Below the pieces are notes generated by a model. It saw only the letters and a list, made by a program, of their open reading frames with translations. It ran no database searches and was not told where the DNA came from. This document shows positions 1-8,933 of a DNA stretch of 64,000 nt, in pieces. The position numbers were made by a program, and so were the translations under genes. The DNA is from Bacteroidota bacterium (GTDB taxonomy: Bacteria > Bacteroidota > Bacteroidia > Flavobacteriales > Weeksellaceae), in NCBI GenBank assembly GCA_023394415.1, contig JAEXAR010000009.1:1-64000 (forward strand), written 5' to 3'. Positions within the stretch are counted from its first letter, which is position 1; each line of letters begins with the position of its first letter.

Positions 1-254
1 AGTCCGTAAACTGTGTGTTTAAAGTACGATTGCGAGGGTGATTTTGATTTTTTCTGAAGGTAAAAAAGGTAATCGTGGATTTGCTCAGGATCCAATTCTG
101 TCGGGATTTTCCCAAAATGCAGCGACACCGCAGCCACGTGTCTGGAGTAATTACTGAACGTACTTTGGCTTCTTCCAAGCACCGAAACCGTACGTTCAAA
201 CCGGCTTCGTGCTAAAAAACGACATTTCGGGAAAATCAAAAAATAACGAAACAA
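1..254 (-). CDS. Tyrosine recombinase/integrase, N-terminal part, runs off the left edge
   Basis: The minus frame from about 254 down to 1 is open and reads like the SAM-like core-binding N-terminus of tyrosine recombinases. It contains RTVSVLGRSQSTFSNYSRHV, then HFGKIPTELDPEQIHDYLFY, then a lysine/serine linker. A stop lies just upstream and no ATG follows it, so translation would need TTG at 254 or 239, or the 5' end is altered. The catalytic domain lies outside the window. It diverges from the metal-related genes to the right, which suggests the edge of a mobile element. The domain is clear, but the start and intactness are unknown. Confidence 0.6.
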   Translation of the reverse strand, partial: MFRYFLIFPKCRFLARSRFERTVSVLGRSQSTFSNYSRHVAAVSLHFGKIPTELDPEQIHDYLFYLQKKSKSPSQSYFKHTVYG

Positions 255-274
255 TTTTTACCTAACTTTGTAAA

Positions 275-577
275 ATGAAATTTATATCTTTAATATTAGC
301 CGTTTATGTATTGCTGTTATCAGCCGTACCGTCTTTTATTGAGGATAAATGTATGCAGGAACATACCACCGAGCAAGGACAAAACGAACAAGACGAAGAT
401 TGCAGTTGCTGTTCGCCTTTTTTCAGTTGCAATACCTGTACAGGCTTTGTAATAACCACATTCCATTTTTCAATTATACATACTATAAAACAACCTGAAA
501 AAAAGTTAGGTATAATAACAGTAACGCCTGTTTCTGATTTTCCCTTTTCAGTTTGGCATCCCCCACAGCTTGCTTAA
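275..577 (+). CDS. Small cysteine-rich exported protein, DUF6660-like
   Basis: This is a 100-residue protein with an N-terminal hydrophobic signal (MKFISLILAVYVLLLSAVPS) followed by an acidic stretch and a cysteine cluster with the pattern C-x-C-C-x6-C-x2-C. The arrangement resembles the small DUF6660 proteins of Flavobacteriia found beside TonB receptors and heavy-metal efflux genes. The cysteines could bind metal, which is an inference. It is followed 86 bp later by a TonB-dependent receptor and a metal-type transporter, probably one operon. A TAACTTTG promoter-like box at 263-270 sits only 4 nt from the ATG, so either the box is fortuitous or the transcript is nearly leaderless. Confidence 0.6.
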   Translation: MKFISLILAVYVLLLSAVPSFIEDKCMQEHTTEQGQNEQDEDCSCCSPFFSCNTCTGFVITTFHFSIIHTIKQPEKKLGIITVTPVSDFPFSVWHPPQLA

Positions 578-663
578 TGTGTAGAGCTTTCAGCATAAGC
601 TAATTGTAAGTGGTGTATCGCACCGCTATCATTCATTTATTCACATTAAGTATCATTTTTACA

Positions 664-2835
664 ATGAAAAAAATATTCATTGTGTCATTTTTTATGGCAC
701 TCAATCTTTGTGTATATGCACAAAACACGTTCAAAGCTGTAATTAAAGACAGCGAAAAAAAAGAGCCTTTAATGGGCGTAACCGCACAGGTTACAGGCAC
801 AACAATCGCAACAACTTCCGATGAAAATGGACAAATTATATTAACAGGTATTCCAAACGGTTTGAAGGAAATTCAATTTAGTTATATTGGTTTTACTCAA
901 CGTACCGACAGCTTTAATTTTCCTTTAGAAGATACAACCCTGATTGAGATTTTACTTTATGAAAGTTCAACGGAGTTAGACGGTATTGTAATCACATCTA
1001 CAAGAAGTACAAGAACTATCCAAAATATCCCTACACGTATTGAATTTATAGGAAGTGAAGAATTAGACGAAAAAGGAAATATGAAAGCAGGGGATATTCG
1101 TATGCTTTTGAGTGAGAGTACAGGTATTCACGTACAAACCACATCGCCCACAAGTGCCAATGCAAGTATTCGTATTCAAGGGCTTGACGGACGATATACG
1201 CAAATTTTAAAAGACGGTTTTCCTATTTATTCGGGTGCTTCAAGTGGGTTAGGCTTGTTGCAAATTCCACCGCTTGACTTAAAGCAGGTTGAGGTTATTA
1301 AGGGTTCAACATCTACACTGTACGGTGGTGGAGCAATAGCAGGTTTGGTAAATCTGATTTCCAAGACACCAACGGAAGAAAGGGATTTGCGTTTTCATTT
1401 AAACGGAACATCGGGCAGAGGTTTAGACATCAACGGTTTTTACGGACAGAAGTTTAAGAAAATCGGAACAACAATATTTGCTTCGCATAATCGCAACGGA
1501 GCTTACGACCCTGCACAAATCGGGCTTTCTGCCATTCCTAAATTTGAAAGGTATGTACTGAACCCTAAATTATTTGTTTACTTCAATGATAAAACAAAAA
1601 TGAACTTCGGTATTAACACCACCATTGAAAACCGTTTGGGTGGCGATATGCTTTACATCAAAGGCAAAGGTGATAACACACACCAATATTTTGAAGAAAA
1701 CAAAACACAACGCTATTCTACCCAATTTGTTTTTGACCATACAGTAAACGAAAACAGTTTTGTACAGATAAAGAACAGCGTAAGTTATTTTAACCGCAAT
1801 ACAGCTATTCCCAATTACGAGTTTGAGGGAACACAAACAGCCACTTTTACCGAAGCAAGCTATACCCACAGCAAAGAAAAATCGGAATGGGTAACAGGCG
1901 TTAATGTTTGGACGGACAATTTTAAAGAAAAGCAGATTACCGTATTTCCGTTGAGAGATTACAACCAAACCACATTCGGGGCTTTCGTTCAAAATTCTTT
2001 TAAGGCTACGGATTGGCTTCAATTAGAAACAGGTTTAAGAACGGATTACGTGATAGATTACGGAGCTGTTTTTTTGCCAAGAGTATCGGCATTTTTTAGG
2101 ATTGCAAACGGATTGACTTCACGTATCGGGGGCGGATTTGGCTACAAAACACCAACCATTTTTACCGAAGAAAGCGAGCGCATACAATATCAAAACGTAA
2201 TGCCTATTGATGATAATACCAATAAATTAGAAAAGAGCTACGGAGCAAATGCAGACATAAATTACCGTACTAATATTGGCGATGATTGGACATTTAGCAT
2301 AAATCATTTATTCTTTTACACCTATTTGGTTAACCCTTTGTTGCTTCAAAATATAGCTACAAATACATATCAGTTCATGAATTCATCGGGCTACATTCAT
2401 ACCAAAGGAACAGAAACAAATATCAAAATCGGTTATGATGATTTTAAATTGTTTTTGGGCTACACCTTTACCGATACCCGATTGATTGAAAACGGAACAA
2501 ATACCGAAAATCCACTAACACCAAAACATCGCATTAACTCTGTACTTATGTATGAAATAGAGGATAAATGGAAAATCGGTTTGGAAGCCTATTATTTTAG
2601 TCAGCAAAAACTTAATGACGGAACAACAGGAAAAGACTATGTTATATGTGGCTTTATGGCTGAAAAAATTTGGGAACGGTTTTCTTTGTACATCAACTTT
2701 GAAAACTTCCTTGATACAAGACAGACACGTTTTGACAACATTTATACAGGCACAATAACCAACCCTGTTTTTAGAGATATTTATGCACCATTGGACGGAT
2801 TTGTAATTAACGGTGGAATAAAATTTAGACTTTAA
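664..2835 (+). CDS. TonB-dependent outer-membrane receptor
   Basis: This 723-residue protein imports a ligand across the outer membrane using TonB energy. The start at 664 gives a clean signal peptide ending ...LNLCVYAQ; an upstream GTG at 610 would add 18 residues before it. A carboxypeptidase-regulatory-like fold follows (about residues 22-100), then the plug domain (about 110-230, including RIQGLDGRYTQILKDGFPIY and EVIKGSTSTLYGGGAIAGLV), then a long beta-barrel ending in an aromatic/arginine C-terminus (GGIKFRL). It lies 4 bp upstream of a CDF-type transporter gene and downstream of a cysteine-rich small protein, which hints at a metal or metallophore ligand. The substrate itself cannot be read from the sequence. 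Confidence 0.9.
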   Translation: MKKIFIVSFFMALNLCVYAQNTFKAVIKDSEKKEPLMGVTAQVTGTTIATTSDENGQIILTGIPNGLKEIQFSYIGFTQRTDSFNFPLEDTTLIEILLYESSTELDGIVITSTRSTRTIQNIPTRIEFIGSEELDEKGNMKAGDIRMLLSESTGIHVQTTSPTSANASIRIQGLDGRYTQILKDGFPIYSGASSGLGLLQIPPLDLKQVEVIKGSTSTLYGGGAIAGLVNLISKTPTEERDLRFHLNGTSGRGLDINGFYGQKFKKIGTTIFASHNRNGAYDPAQIGLSAIPKFERYVLNPKLFVYFNDKTKMNFGINTTIENRLGGDMLYIKGKGDNTHQYFEENKTQRYSTQFVFDHTVNENSFVQIKNSVSYFNRNTAIPNYEFEGTQTATFTEASYTHSKEKSEWVTGVNVWTDNFKEKQITVFPLRDYNQTTFGAFVQNSFKATDWLQLETGLRTDYVIDYGAVFLPRVSAFFRIANGLTSRIGGGFGYKTPTIFTEESERIQYQNVMPIDDNTNKLEKSYGANADINYRTNIGDDWTFSINHLFFYTYLVNPLLLQNIATNTYQFMNSSGYIHTKGTETNIKIGYDDFKLFLGYTFTDTRLIENGTNTENPLTPKHRINSVLMYEIEDKWKIGLEAYYFSQQKLNDGTTGKDYVICGFMAEKIWERFSLYINFENFLDTRQTRFDNIYTGTITNPVFRDIYAPLDGFVINGGIKFRL

Positions 2836-2839
2836 GAAA

Positions 2840-3634
2840 ATGAATAAAACCATATTCAATATAACAAAAATGGATTGCCCAAGTGAGGAGCAATTAATCC
2901 GTATGAAATTGCAGGATTTCGATACGGTAAAGTCATTGGAGTTTGATATTCCCAATAGAAAACTGAATGTTTATCATAGTGGAGACCCAGAGCCGATTTT
3001 TTCGGCTTTGGAAACACTAAACCTAAATACAACATTGATTTCAACCGAAGAAAATAACGCAGTTGTTGAAACAGATACAAGCAATAACCAACGGAAACTA
3101 CTTTGGACAGTATTGATTATCAATTTCGTTTTCTTTGGATTAGAGATGTTGTTCGGTATTTTTTCCAATTCAATGGGATTGGTAGCAGACAGCTTGGATA
3201 TGCTTGCGGACAGTATTGTTTACGCTTTGGCATTGTTTGCTGTTGGGGGTACGATTGCAAGAAAAAACAACATCGCCAAATTTGCAGGTTACTTTCAAAT
3301 TCTGTTAGCCGTTATCGGTTTTGTTGAAGTTATCAGACGTTTTATCGGAGTAGAAGCGATGCCCGATTTCAAAACAATGATTATTGTTTCTGTTTTGGCA
3401 TTGATAGCAAACGTACTTTGTCTTTACCTGTTGCAAAAGAACAAAAGCAAAGAAGCACATATGCAGGCTTCGATGATTTTCACGTCAAACGATGTTATAA
3501 TCAATTCGGGGGTTATCGTTGCAGGAATTTTGGTCAATTGGTTAAACTCGAGTTATCCCGATTTGATTATCGGAGCTATTGTATTTGTAGTTGTGGCAAG
3601 AGGAGCGTATAGAATATTGAAATTGGCGAAATGA
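2840..3634 (+). CDS. Cation transporter: HMA-like domain fused to a CDF-type membrane domain
   Basis: This 264-residue inner-membrane protein carries an N-terminal ferredoxin-like HMA-type fold (about residues 1-70, with MDCPSEEQL where classical HMA domains have CxxC). A six-helix cation-diffusion-facilitator domain follows from about residue 88. The helix-2 metal site reads DSLDMLAD, giving D120-x3-D124. The equivalent helix-5 site has N217-D218 in place of the usual HxxxD, so metal choice may be unusual. The usual CDF cytoplasmic C-terminal domain is missing. It starts 4 bp after the TonB receptor gene, so the two are probably co-translated. Heavy-metal efflux is the likely role, but the metal is not determinable. 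Confidence 0.8.
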   Translation: MNKTIFNITKMDCPSEEQLIRMKLQDFDTVKSLEFDIPNRKLNVYHSGDPEPIFSALETLNLNTTLISTEENNAVVETDTSNNQRKLLWTVLIINFVFFGLEMLFGIFSNSMGLVADSLDMLADSIVYALALFAVGGTIARKNNIAKFAGYFQILLAVIGFVEVIRRFIGVEAMPDFKTMIIVSVLALIANVLCLYLLQKNKSKEAHMQASMIFTSNDVIINSGVIVAGILVNWLNSSYPDLIIGAIVFVVVARGAYRILKLAK

Positions 3635-3699
3635 AACCGAAAGAACGCCAGCAGGTAACAGCGGTAACTGTTGCACAACTCCTTTTTTTTAGAAAATAG
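3631..3699 (+). CDS. Possible 22-residue ORF overlapping the transporter stop codon
   Basis: An ATG overlaps the transporter's TGA (ATGA) and opens a 22-codon frame (MKPKERQQVTAVTVAQLLFF, then RK) that ends at TAG just before a hairpin. The overlap resembles translational coupling, and the composition is protein-like. It could be the truncated 5' end of a further operon gene cut off at an element boundary. No family is recognised, and it may be untranslated. Confidence 0.25.
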   Translation: MKPKERQQVTAVTVAQLLFFRK

Positions 3700-3720
3700 T
3701 TTTCAAAAACATATATTTTG

Positions 3721-3760
3721 ACCTCTTTAGAAGCAATTTTAGAGAGGTTTATTTTTTAAT
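3721..3760 (+). terminator. Probable terminator after the metal-transport genes
   Basis: ACCTCT at 3721-3726 pairs with AGAGGT at 3743-3748, followed by TTTATTTTTT. The stem is short and the loop long, so this is a moderate call. Confidence 0.4.
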
Positions 3761-4140
3761 TAAGATTCAAAATCATAAAATTTGGGGTGCTTAAAAACGA
3801 GCTTTTGAAGTCTATTAATGCCATTTTTATAAATCGATTTCCGTTAGCAAATTTCTGTAAAAATTATCCTCTGGAACCAAATCCAACAAATTAACCGAAA
3901 CAAATAATTGGGGCGTAAAACTCTTCTTTCCTTGCATATTTAAATTTAAAATATCCAATTTTTATACAAATTTTTGTATATTTTAGTTGTGCAACAAGCA
4001 CATTGTATTTGCAAAAGGCGGGGTTGAATAAAAAATAGAACCACCAATTGAAATTGAATTTATTTTCCCCTCCTTTTCGTTTTACAAACAAATGATAAAC
4101 TAGATCCAAATAAGAAAAATGCCCTTTAACATTCTTTAAC
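3761..4140. other. AT-rich intergenic stretch without a credible gene
   Basis: No frame here has protein-like composition. The only structure seen is GTTGTGCAAC at 3986-3995, which is the exact inverse complement of GTTGCACAAC at 3670-3679. The region separates the putative acquired metal locus from guaA and probably holds the junction. Confidence 0.4.
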
Positions 4141-4143
4141 AAA

Positions 4144-4168
4144 AAATCTCCGAAAATTTCGGAGATTT
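4144..4168 (-). terminator. Terminator of guaA
   Basis: The inverted repeat AAATCTCCGAAA / TTTCGGAGATTT lies 36 bp past the guaA stop and, read on the minus strand, runs into a T-rich tract. It is a typical intrinsic terminator. Confidence 0.75.
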
Positions 4169-4203
4169 CAACTTTATATTTTATCTTGTTTTCCGTTAAT
4201 AAA

Positions 4204-5733
4204 TTATTCCCACTCAATTGTTGCAGGTGGCTTGCTGGAAATGTCGTACGCTACACGATTGATACCCCGCACTTCGTTAATGATCCGGTTCGATACATTT
4301 TCTAAAAATTCCCAAGGGAATTTACTGAAAGTAGCCGTCATAAAATCAATGGTATTGGCAGAACGTACCACTGCTGTATATTCGTAAGTTCTTTCATCTC
4401 CCATTACTCCAACAGATTTTACCGGCAATAAAACTACAAAAGCTTGCGATACTTTTTCGTACAATTTGTTGGCATAAAGTTCTTCAATGAAAATATCGTC
4501 GGCTTCTTGGAGAATTTTTACTTTTTCGGCGTCTACTTCTCCCAAAATCCTGATTCCCAATCCTGGTCCCGGAAATGGATGACGGTACACCAAATGATGC
4601 GGAATTCCCAACTCCTCACCTACTTTTCGTACCTCGTCTTTAAAGAGCTCACGAAGAGGCTCCAAAAGCTGGAGTTTCATTTCTTCGGGCAAACCTCCAA
4701 CATTATGATGAGACTTTATAACCGCAGAAGGTCCTTTTACAGACTGAGATTCTATAACATCAGGATAAATGGTTCCCTGTGCGAGGAATTTAGCACCTTC
4801 AAACTTATGGGATTCTTCATCGAAAACAGCTACAAATTCTTTACCAATCATTTTTCTTTTTTCTTCCGGATCGGAAATGCCTTTCAATTTAGACAAAAAC
4901 CTTTCGGAAGCATCTACCATATCAATTTTCATATGGAAATGTTCGCCGTAGTTTTCCATCACTTTCTTACCTTCGTCTTTGCGTAAAAGACCGGTATCAA
5001 CAAAAATACACTGCAACTGATCACCAATGGCTTTATGAATAAGCACTGCTGCCACTGATGAATCTACCCCACCAGAAAGACCAAGAATTACCTTTTCTTT
5101 ACCTACTTTCTCTTTGATGTCGGCAATAGTTCTCTCGATATAACCTGTAAGTTTCCAGTTTTTTTCGGCTTTACAGATGTTGAACACAAAGTTTTCAAGC
5201 ATTTTAGCGCCTTCTTCGGTGTGAGTCACTTCCGGATGAAACTGGATGGCAAAAATGTTTTTCTTTTCGTTAGCCATTGCTGCAATAACACCACTTCTGC
5301 CGGAAATTTCGAAACCTTCAGGAACTTCTTCCACCTCATCAAAATGGCTCATCCAAACCGTTGAATTGCGGGAAACACCTGTAAATAATGGATTGCTTCT
5401 TACAATTTGAAGTTCAGATTTTCCATATTCTCCTTTAACGCCTTTGGAAACTTTTCCGCCAAGAAGGTGTGCCGTAAGTTGCATACCATAGCAGATGCCC
5501 AAAACAGGAACTCCTGCCTCGAACAGCTCTTTTTCTACCAAATGAGCATCCTGTGCATTGACTGAACTTGGACCTCCGGAAAGGATGATGCCAGCAGGTT
5601 TTTTGGCTAAAATTTCATCTAAAGGTGTATTGTAAGGTATGATTTCGGAATAGACTTCCATCTCACGGATTCTGCGTCCTATAAGTTGGTTATATTGCGA
5701 ACCGAAATCTAATATGATAATACCGTTATGCAT
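4204..5733 (-). CDS. guaA: GMP synthase (glutamine-hydrolysing)
   Basis: GuaA converts XMP, ATP and glutamine to GMP in the cytosol. The 509 residues match the usual single-chain length. A class I glutamine amidotransferase domain comes first (about 1-190), with nucleophile C81 in GICYGMQ and H166/E168 in QFHPE. The ATP pyrophosphatase domain follows, with its P-loop LGLSGGVDSS at 218-226. The dimerisation domain ends in the conserved PPATIEWE. It is the last gene of the purine block and closes the guanine branch. It is separated from purD by a hairpin and a structured repeat, so it may have its own promoter. A terminator follows at 4144-4168. Confidence 0.97.
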   Translation of the reverse strand: MHNGIIILDFGSQYNQLIGRRIREMEVYSEIIPYNTPLDEILAKKPAGIILSGGPSSVNAQDAHLVEKELFEAGVPVLGICYGMQLTAHLLGGKVSKGVKGEYGKSELQIVRSNPLFTGVSRNSTVWMSHFDEVEEVPEGFEISGRSGVIAAMANEKKNIFAIQFHPEVTHTEEGAKMLENFVFNICKAEKNWKLTGYIERTIADIKEKVGKEKVILGLSGGVDSSVAAVLIHKAIGDQLQCIFVDTGLLRKDEGKKVMENYGEHFHMKIDMVDASERFLSKLKGISDPEEKRKMIGKEFVAVFDEESHKFEGAKFLAQGTIYPDVIESQSVKGPSAVIKSHHNVGGLPEEMKLQLLEPLRELFKDEVRKVGEELGIPHHLVYRHPFPGPGLGIRILGEVDAEKVKILQEADDIFIEELYANKLYEKVSQAFVVLLPVKSVGVMGDERTYEYTAVVRSANTIDFMTATFSKFPWEFLENVSNRIINEVRGINRVAYDISSKPPATIEWE

Positions 5734-5885
5734 TTATTTAATTTTTTTGGTGCAGCTTGCACGGTTGTGTTGGTGCAATGGATACACGAATTTTTGATTT
5801 AATATTGTTTAAAATGTTTCTACTGCTTCAGATTTTTCAATTCATTAGCAAATTTTGACATTTTCAAATTGATGTGCTGTATTTT

Positions 5886-5966
5886 CTAGCCCCGATTGCA
5901 GCGGCATCCTTTTTGTGAGGAGGTACGACGAGCAAAAAGATACAGCGGAAAGCGGGAAAATGCTCC
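5886..5966 (+). ncRNA. Structured intergenic repeat element, copy 1
   Basis: The element begins CTAGCCCCGATTGCAGCGG and ends CAGCGGAAAGCGGGAAAA, with an internal CTTTTTG...CAAAAAG stem. The CCCG and CGGG ends can pair to close it. Two further copies (about 17810 and 57314) share the flanks but not the inner hairpin. This pattern recalls the Flavo-1 RNA motif of Flavobacteria, though that identification is from memory. It lies between purD and guaA, on the strand opposite to both. Confidence 0.55.
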
Positions 5967-5979
5967 TTATTTTCATGAA

Positions 5980-6002
5980 CAAAAAAGACGTGCTAACACG
6001 CC
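5980..6002 (-). terminator. Terminator of purD
   Basis: On the minus strand GGCGTG-TTAG-CACGTC is followed by six T residues, beginning 8 bp after the purD stop. This separates purD transcription from guaA. Confidence 0.65.
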
Positions 6003-6010
6003 TTATTGAT

Positions 6011-7249
6011 TTAGAATTTTGCAATATCTTCTCTATAAAAACAGTAGTCGAAATGCACCGGAAGCGCATCGTCATACACTTTTTTTCTTGCTTCTTCGTA
6101 GGTATCACCGGTTGCCACAAGGTTAAGAACTCTACCTCCAGTCGTAACAATTCTGCTGCCACGATTAGCCGCTCCTGCGAACAGTACCTGGCTTTGCTCT
6201 ACTTTATCTAAACCTTTAATCTCGAAGCCTGTTTCGATATTTCTTGGATAACCTCCTGAACACATTACCAAACAAACTGCTTTCTTATCGGCAAATTTAA
6301 GTTCTATGTCGCGACCTTCAAGACAATCGTTGATAACATCTAAAAGGTTGTTCTCTAAAAGTGGTAAAATCACTTGTGTTTCCGGGTCTCCAAGCCTCAT
6401 ATTGTACTCTAAAAGGTAACACCCTTTTGGAGTAACCATTAATCCAAAGAAAATGAAGCCCTTAAATTTGAGATGCTCTTCTTTTAAACCATTGAGTGTT
6501 GGCTCGAGAATATTTTTCTCGAAATCTGCCATATGCTCCACTGTAAATTGTGGACTTGGTGCTACGCTTCCCATACCTCCTGTATTAGCACCTTTATCAC
6601 CATTGCCTACTTTCTTATAATCTTTAACCGGAATACACGGATAAAGTTTCTCTCCATTTGAAAATGCTATAATGGATGCCTCAAAGCCCTGTAGATATTC
6701 TTCCACAATTACTTGGATACCAGCATCTCCATAAACTCTACGAATCATAAAATCGTGAATTGTAGCTTCTGCCTGCTCCAAATTATCGCAAATTACTACA
6801 CCTTTTCCACCAGCCAAACCGCTTGCTTTAACAACCAGAGGAAACTTCTGTTTCTTGATATAATTTTGCGCCTCTAAATAAGAATCGAAAACCACCGCTT
6901 CAGCAGTTTTGATACCGTAAGTTTGCATAAATTTCTTAGAAAAAGCTTTGCTGCCCTCTAATGTTGCAGCTCTCTGTTTAGCTCCGAAAATTTTGAGTCC
7001 GTGCTGATTGAATTCGTCTACAATTCCATCTACCAAAGTTGCTTCAGGACCTACAATGGTTAAATCAATTTGTTCTTTTATGGCGAAATCTCTTAATGCT
7101 ATTACATCAGATTCATAAACATTTTTCCCAATAGCATCTGTAGTGGCGTTGCCTTTGGCAAAATACATATTAGAGATTCTGGAGTCTTCTTTCAGTTTCA
7201 TTGCGAGTGCAGATTCTCTGCCTCCTTCTCCTACAATTAATATTTTCAT
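6011..7249 (-). CDS. purD: Phosphoribosylamine-glycine ligase (GAR synthetase)
   Basis: PurD joins phosphoribosylamine and glycine with ATP to form GAR, the second step of IMP synthesis. The 412 residues show the N-terminal motif MKILIVGEGGRESAL, then an ATP-grasp domain with KASGLAGGKGVVIC and YNMRLGDPETQ for nucleotide and Mg binding, and a C-terminal domain with GTSGGR-like TTGGRVLNLVATG. The length is normal for a monofunctional enzyme. It lies 70 bp downstream of purH on the same strand, so the block is probably co-transcribed. A hairpin terminator follows the stop. Confidence 0.97.
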   Translation of the reverse strand: MKILIVGEGGRESALAMKLKEDSRISNMYFAKGNATTDAIGKNVYESDVIALRDFAIKEQIDLTIVGPEATLVDGIVDEFNQHGLKIFGAKQRAATLEGSKAFSKKFMQTYGIKTAEAVVFDSYLEAQNYIKKQKFPLVVKASGLAGGKGVVICDNLEQAEATIHDFMIRRVYGDAGIQVIVEEYLQGFEASIIAFSNGEKLYPCIPVKDYKKVGNGDKGANTGGMGSVAPSPQFTVEHMADFEKNILEPTLNGLKEEHLKFKGFIFFGLMVTPKGCYLLEYNMRLGDPETQVILPLLENNLLDVINDCLEGRDIELKFADKKAVCLVMCSGGYPRNIETGFEIKGLDKVEQSQVLFAGAANRGSRIVTTGGRVLNLVATGDTYEEARKKVYDDALPVHFDYCFYREDIAKF

Positions 7250-7319
7250 TTGATAATTTTATTTTTTTAAAGTCGATTTTCACAAAATTACAATTTCTGT
7301 TCCGATTTTGGGTAACGTA

Positions 7320-8837
7320 TCAGTGTAAAAAGTGTCTCATTCCAGTAAGCATCATGGGGATTCCGTGTTCGTTAGCGGCTTCTACAGAATCTTCGTCGCG
7401 CATACTTCCACCGGGTTGTATAATGGCTTTGATATCGTTTTTAGCACAAAAATCTACCACATCTCTAAAAGGAAAGAATGCATCCGAAGCCAAAACCAAA
7501 TCACCCTCAAACTTTTCTTTGGCTCTTTGTACAGCTTGCTCTGTTGCCCAAATTCGGTTGACTTGTCCTCCACCAATGCCCAATGCCTGAATCCCATTAG
7601 AAACTACAATGGCGTTAGATTTTACATATTTCACCACTCTTTGTGCGAAAACAAGTGCTTTTTCCTGTTCTGTAGTAGGTTTGAAAACGGTAACTGTTTT
7701 AATGTCTTCTGAAAATTTAGAATCGTTGTCCTGCACTAACATTCCACCATCTATTTTCACCCAAGTTTGTTTATCAGAAACCGTATTTTTGATTTTGATA
7801 ACTCTTAAATTTTTCTTTTGATTAAGAATTTTGAGTGCATTTTCATCAAAATCTGGTGCCATTACAATCTCAAGAAACGTTTTATTGAGTTCTTCAGCTG
7901 TTGCTGCATCTATTTTGTAATTCATCGCTACAATTCCTCCAAAAATAGAAACCGGATCACACTCAAACGTTTTAGCATAAGTCTCCAGAGGTGTAGTACC
8001 AATAGCAACTCCGCAAGGTGTGGAATGCTTTACAGCACAACAAGCCATCTCGTTTTTGAACTCCTGAACAACTTTCCAACACAAATCCATGTCCCGAAGA
8101 TTGTTGAAAGAAAGTTCTTTTCCGCCCAATTGCTCAAAATCCTTCATGGCACCGTTTTCAAAAGTTGAAACATAATACGCTGCGCTTTGATGAGGATTTT
8201 CTCCGTATCTTAAATCTGAAACTTTTTTGTAAGAAGCATTCAGATACATTGGATATTCTTCCTCCAAAAGCATTCTTGAAATTGCCGCATCGTAAGCAGA
8301 AGTAAGATTAAATACTTTTCCCGCCAGTCTTTTTCGGGTGTCGATTGCGGTATCGCCATTTTCGGATATTTCCTGTTGTACTTTGGCATAATCTTCCACA
8401 TCGGTAATCACCGTTACAGAATCAAAGTTTTTCGCAGCAGAACGCAACATTGAAGGTCCTCCAATATCGATGAATTCAACTTTTTCTGCCAAAGAAATAT
8501 CCTTGTTTACATTTTCGAAAAATGGATACAGATTTACAATCACCATATCAATTAAACCGATACCGTGTTCCTTAACAGTCTTCATATGCTCATCGTTAGA
8601 ACGCACCGCAAGAAGTCCGCCGTGAACTTTTGGATGAAGGGTTTTCACTCTACCATCCAACATTTCCGGGAAATTTGTTACATCATCAATCTGAATTGGA
8701 TTTAAACCCGCATCCTTCAAATGTTTGAACGTTCCTCCCGTAGAAATAAGTTCGTAGTCTTTACTTTCTAAAAATTTAGCTAAATCAATCAGCCCTGATT
8801 TATCGGAAACACTGATTAATGCTCTTTTCTTTGACAT
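7320..8837 (-). CDS. purH: Bifunctional AICAR transformylase / IMP cyclohydrolase
   Basis: PurH carries out the last two steps of IMP synthesis: formylation of AICAR with 10-formyl-THF, and ring closure. The 505 residues contain an N-terminal MGS-like cyclohydrolase domain (about 1-195, opening KKRALISVSDKSGLIDLAKF) and a C-terminal transformylase domain with the catalytic KHSTPCG motif and the conserved ending GMRHFLH. It sits between purN and purD on the same strand, so the pathway enzymes are clustered though not in reaction order. It appears intact. Confidence 0.97.
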   Translation of the reverse strand: MSKKRALISVSDKSGLIDLAKFLESKDYELISTGGTFKHLKDAGLNPIQIDDVTNFPEMLDGRVKTLHPKVHGGLLAVRSNDEHMKTVKEHGIGLIDMVIVNLYPFFENVNKDISLAEKVEFIDIGGPSMLRSAAKNFDSVTVITDVEDYAKVQQEISENGDTAIDTRKRLAGKVFNLTSAYDAAISRMLLEEEYPMYLNASYKKVSDLRYGENPHQSAAYYVSTFENGAMKDFEQLGGKELSFNNLRDMDLCWKVVQEFKNEMACCAVKHSTPCGVAIGTTPLETYAKTFECDPVSIFGGIVAMNYKIDAATAEELNKTFLEIVMAPDFDENALKILNQKKNLRVIKIKNTVSDKQTWVKIDGGMLVQDNDSKFSEDIKTVTVFKPTTEQEKALVFAQRVVKYVKSNAIVVSNGIQALGIGGGQVNRIWATEQAVQRAKEKFEGDLVLASDAFFPFRDVVDFCAKNDIKAIIQPGGSMRDEDSVEAANEHGIPMMLTGMRHFLH

Positions 8838-8933
8838 TTTATTTTTACTTTTTTATTTATTTTCAATATTTCTTCGAAAAATTTCAATACCGTTGATATG
8901 GTGTAAGTGTTGTCCGATTTCAGTGGACATTCC

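Noticed and set aside
2515..3327. Several open frames antisense or out of frame to the TonB receptor and transporter genes
   Set aside because: All are covered by strong coding frames with clear domains, and none has independent support.
3891..4217. 108-codon minus-strand frame between the metal locus and guaA
   Set aside because: Composition is AT-driven (many F, Y, K, N), it overlaps the guaA terminator and stop, and no family features are visible.
4204..4230. guaA 3' end as a genomic-island attachment site
   Set aside because: guaA is a known island target, but no second copy of the guaA end was found in positions 1-4200, so no att pair can be shown.
5845..6211. Open frames on both strands over the purD end and the intergenic element
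   Set aside because: They are shadows of purD and of the structured repeat.
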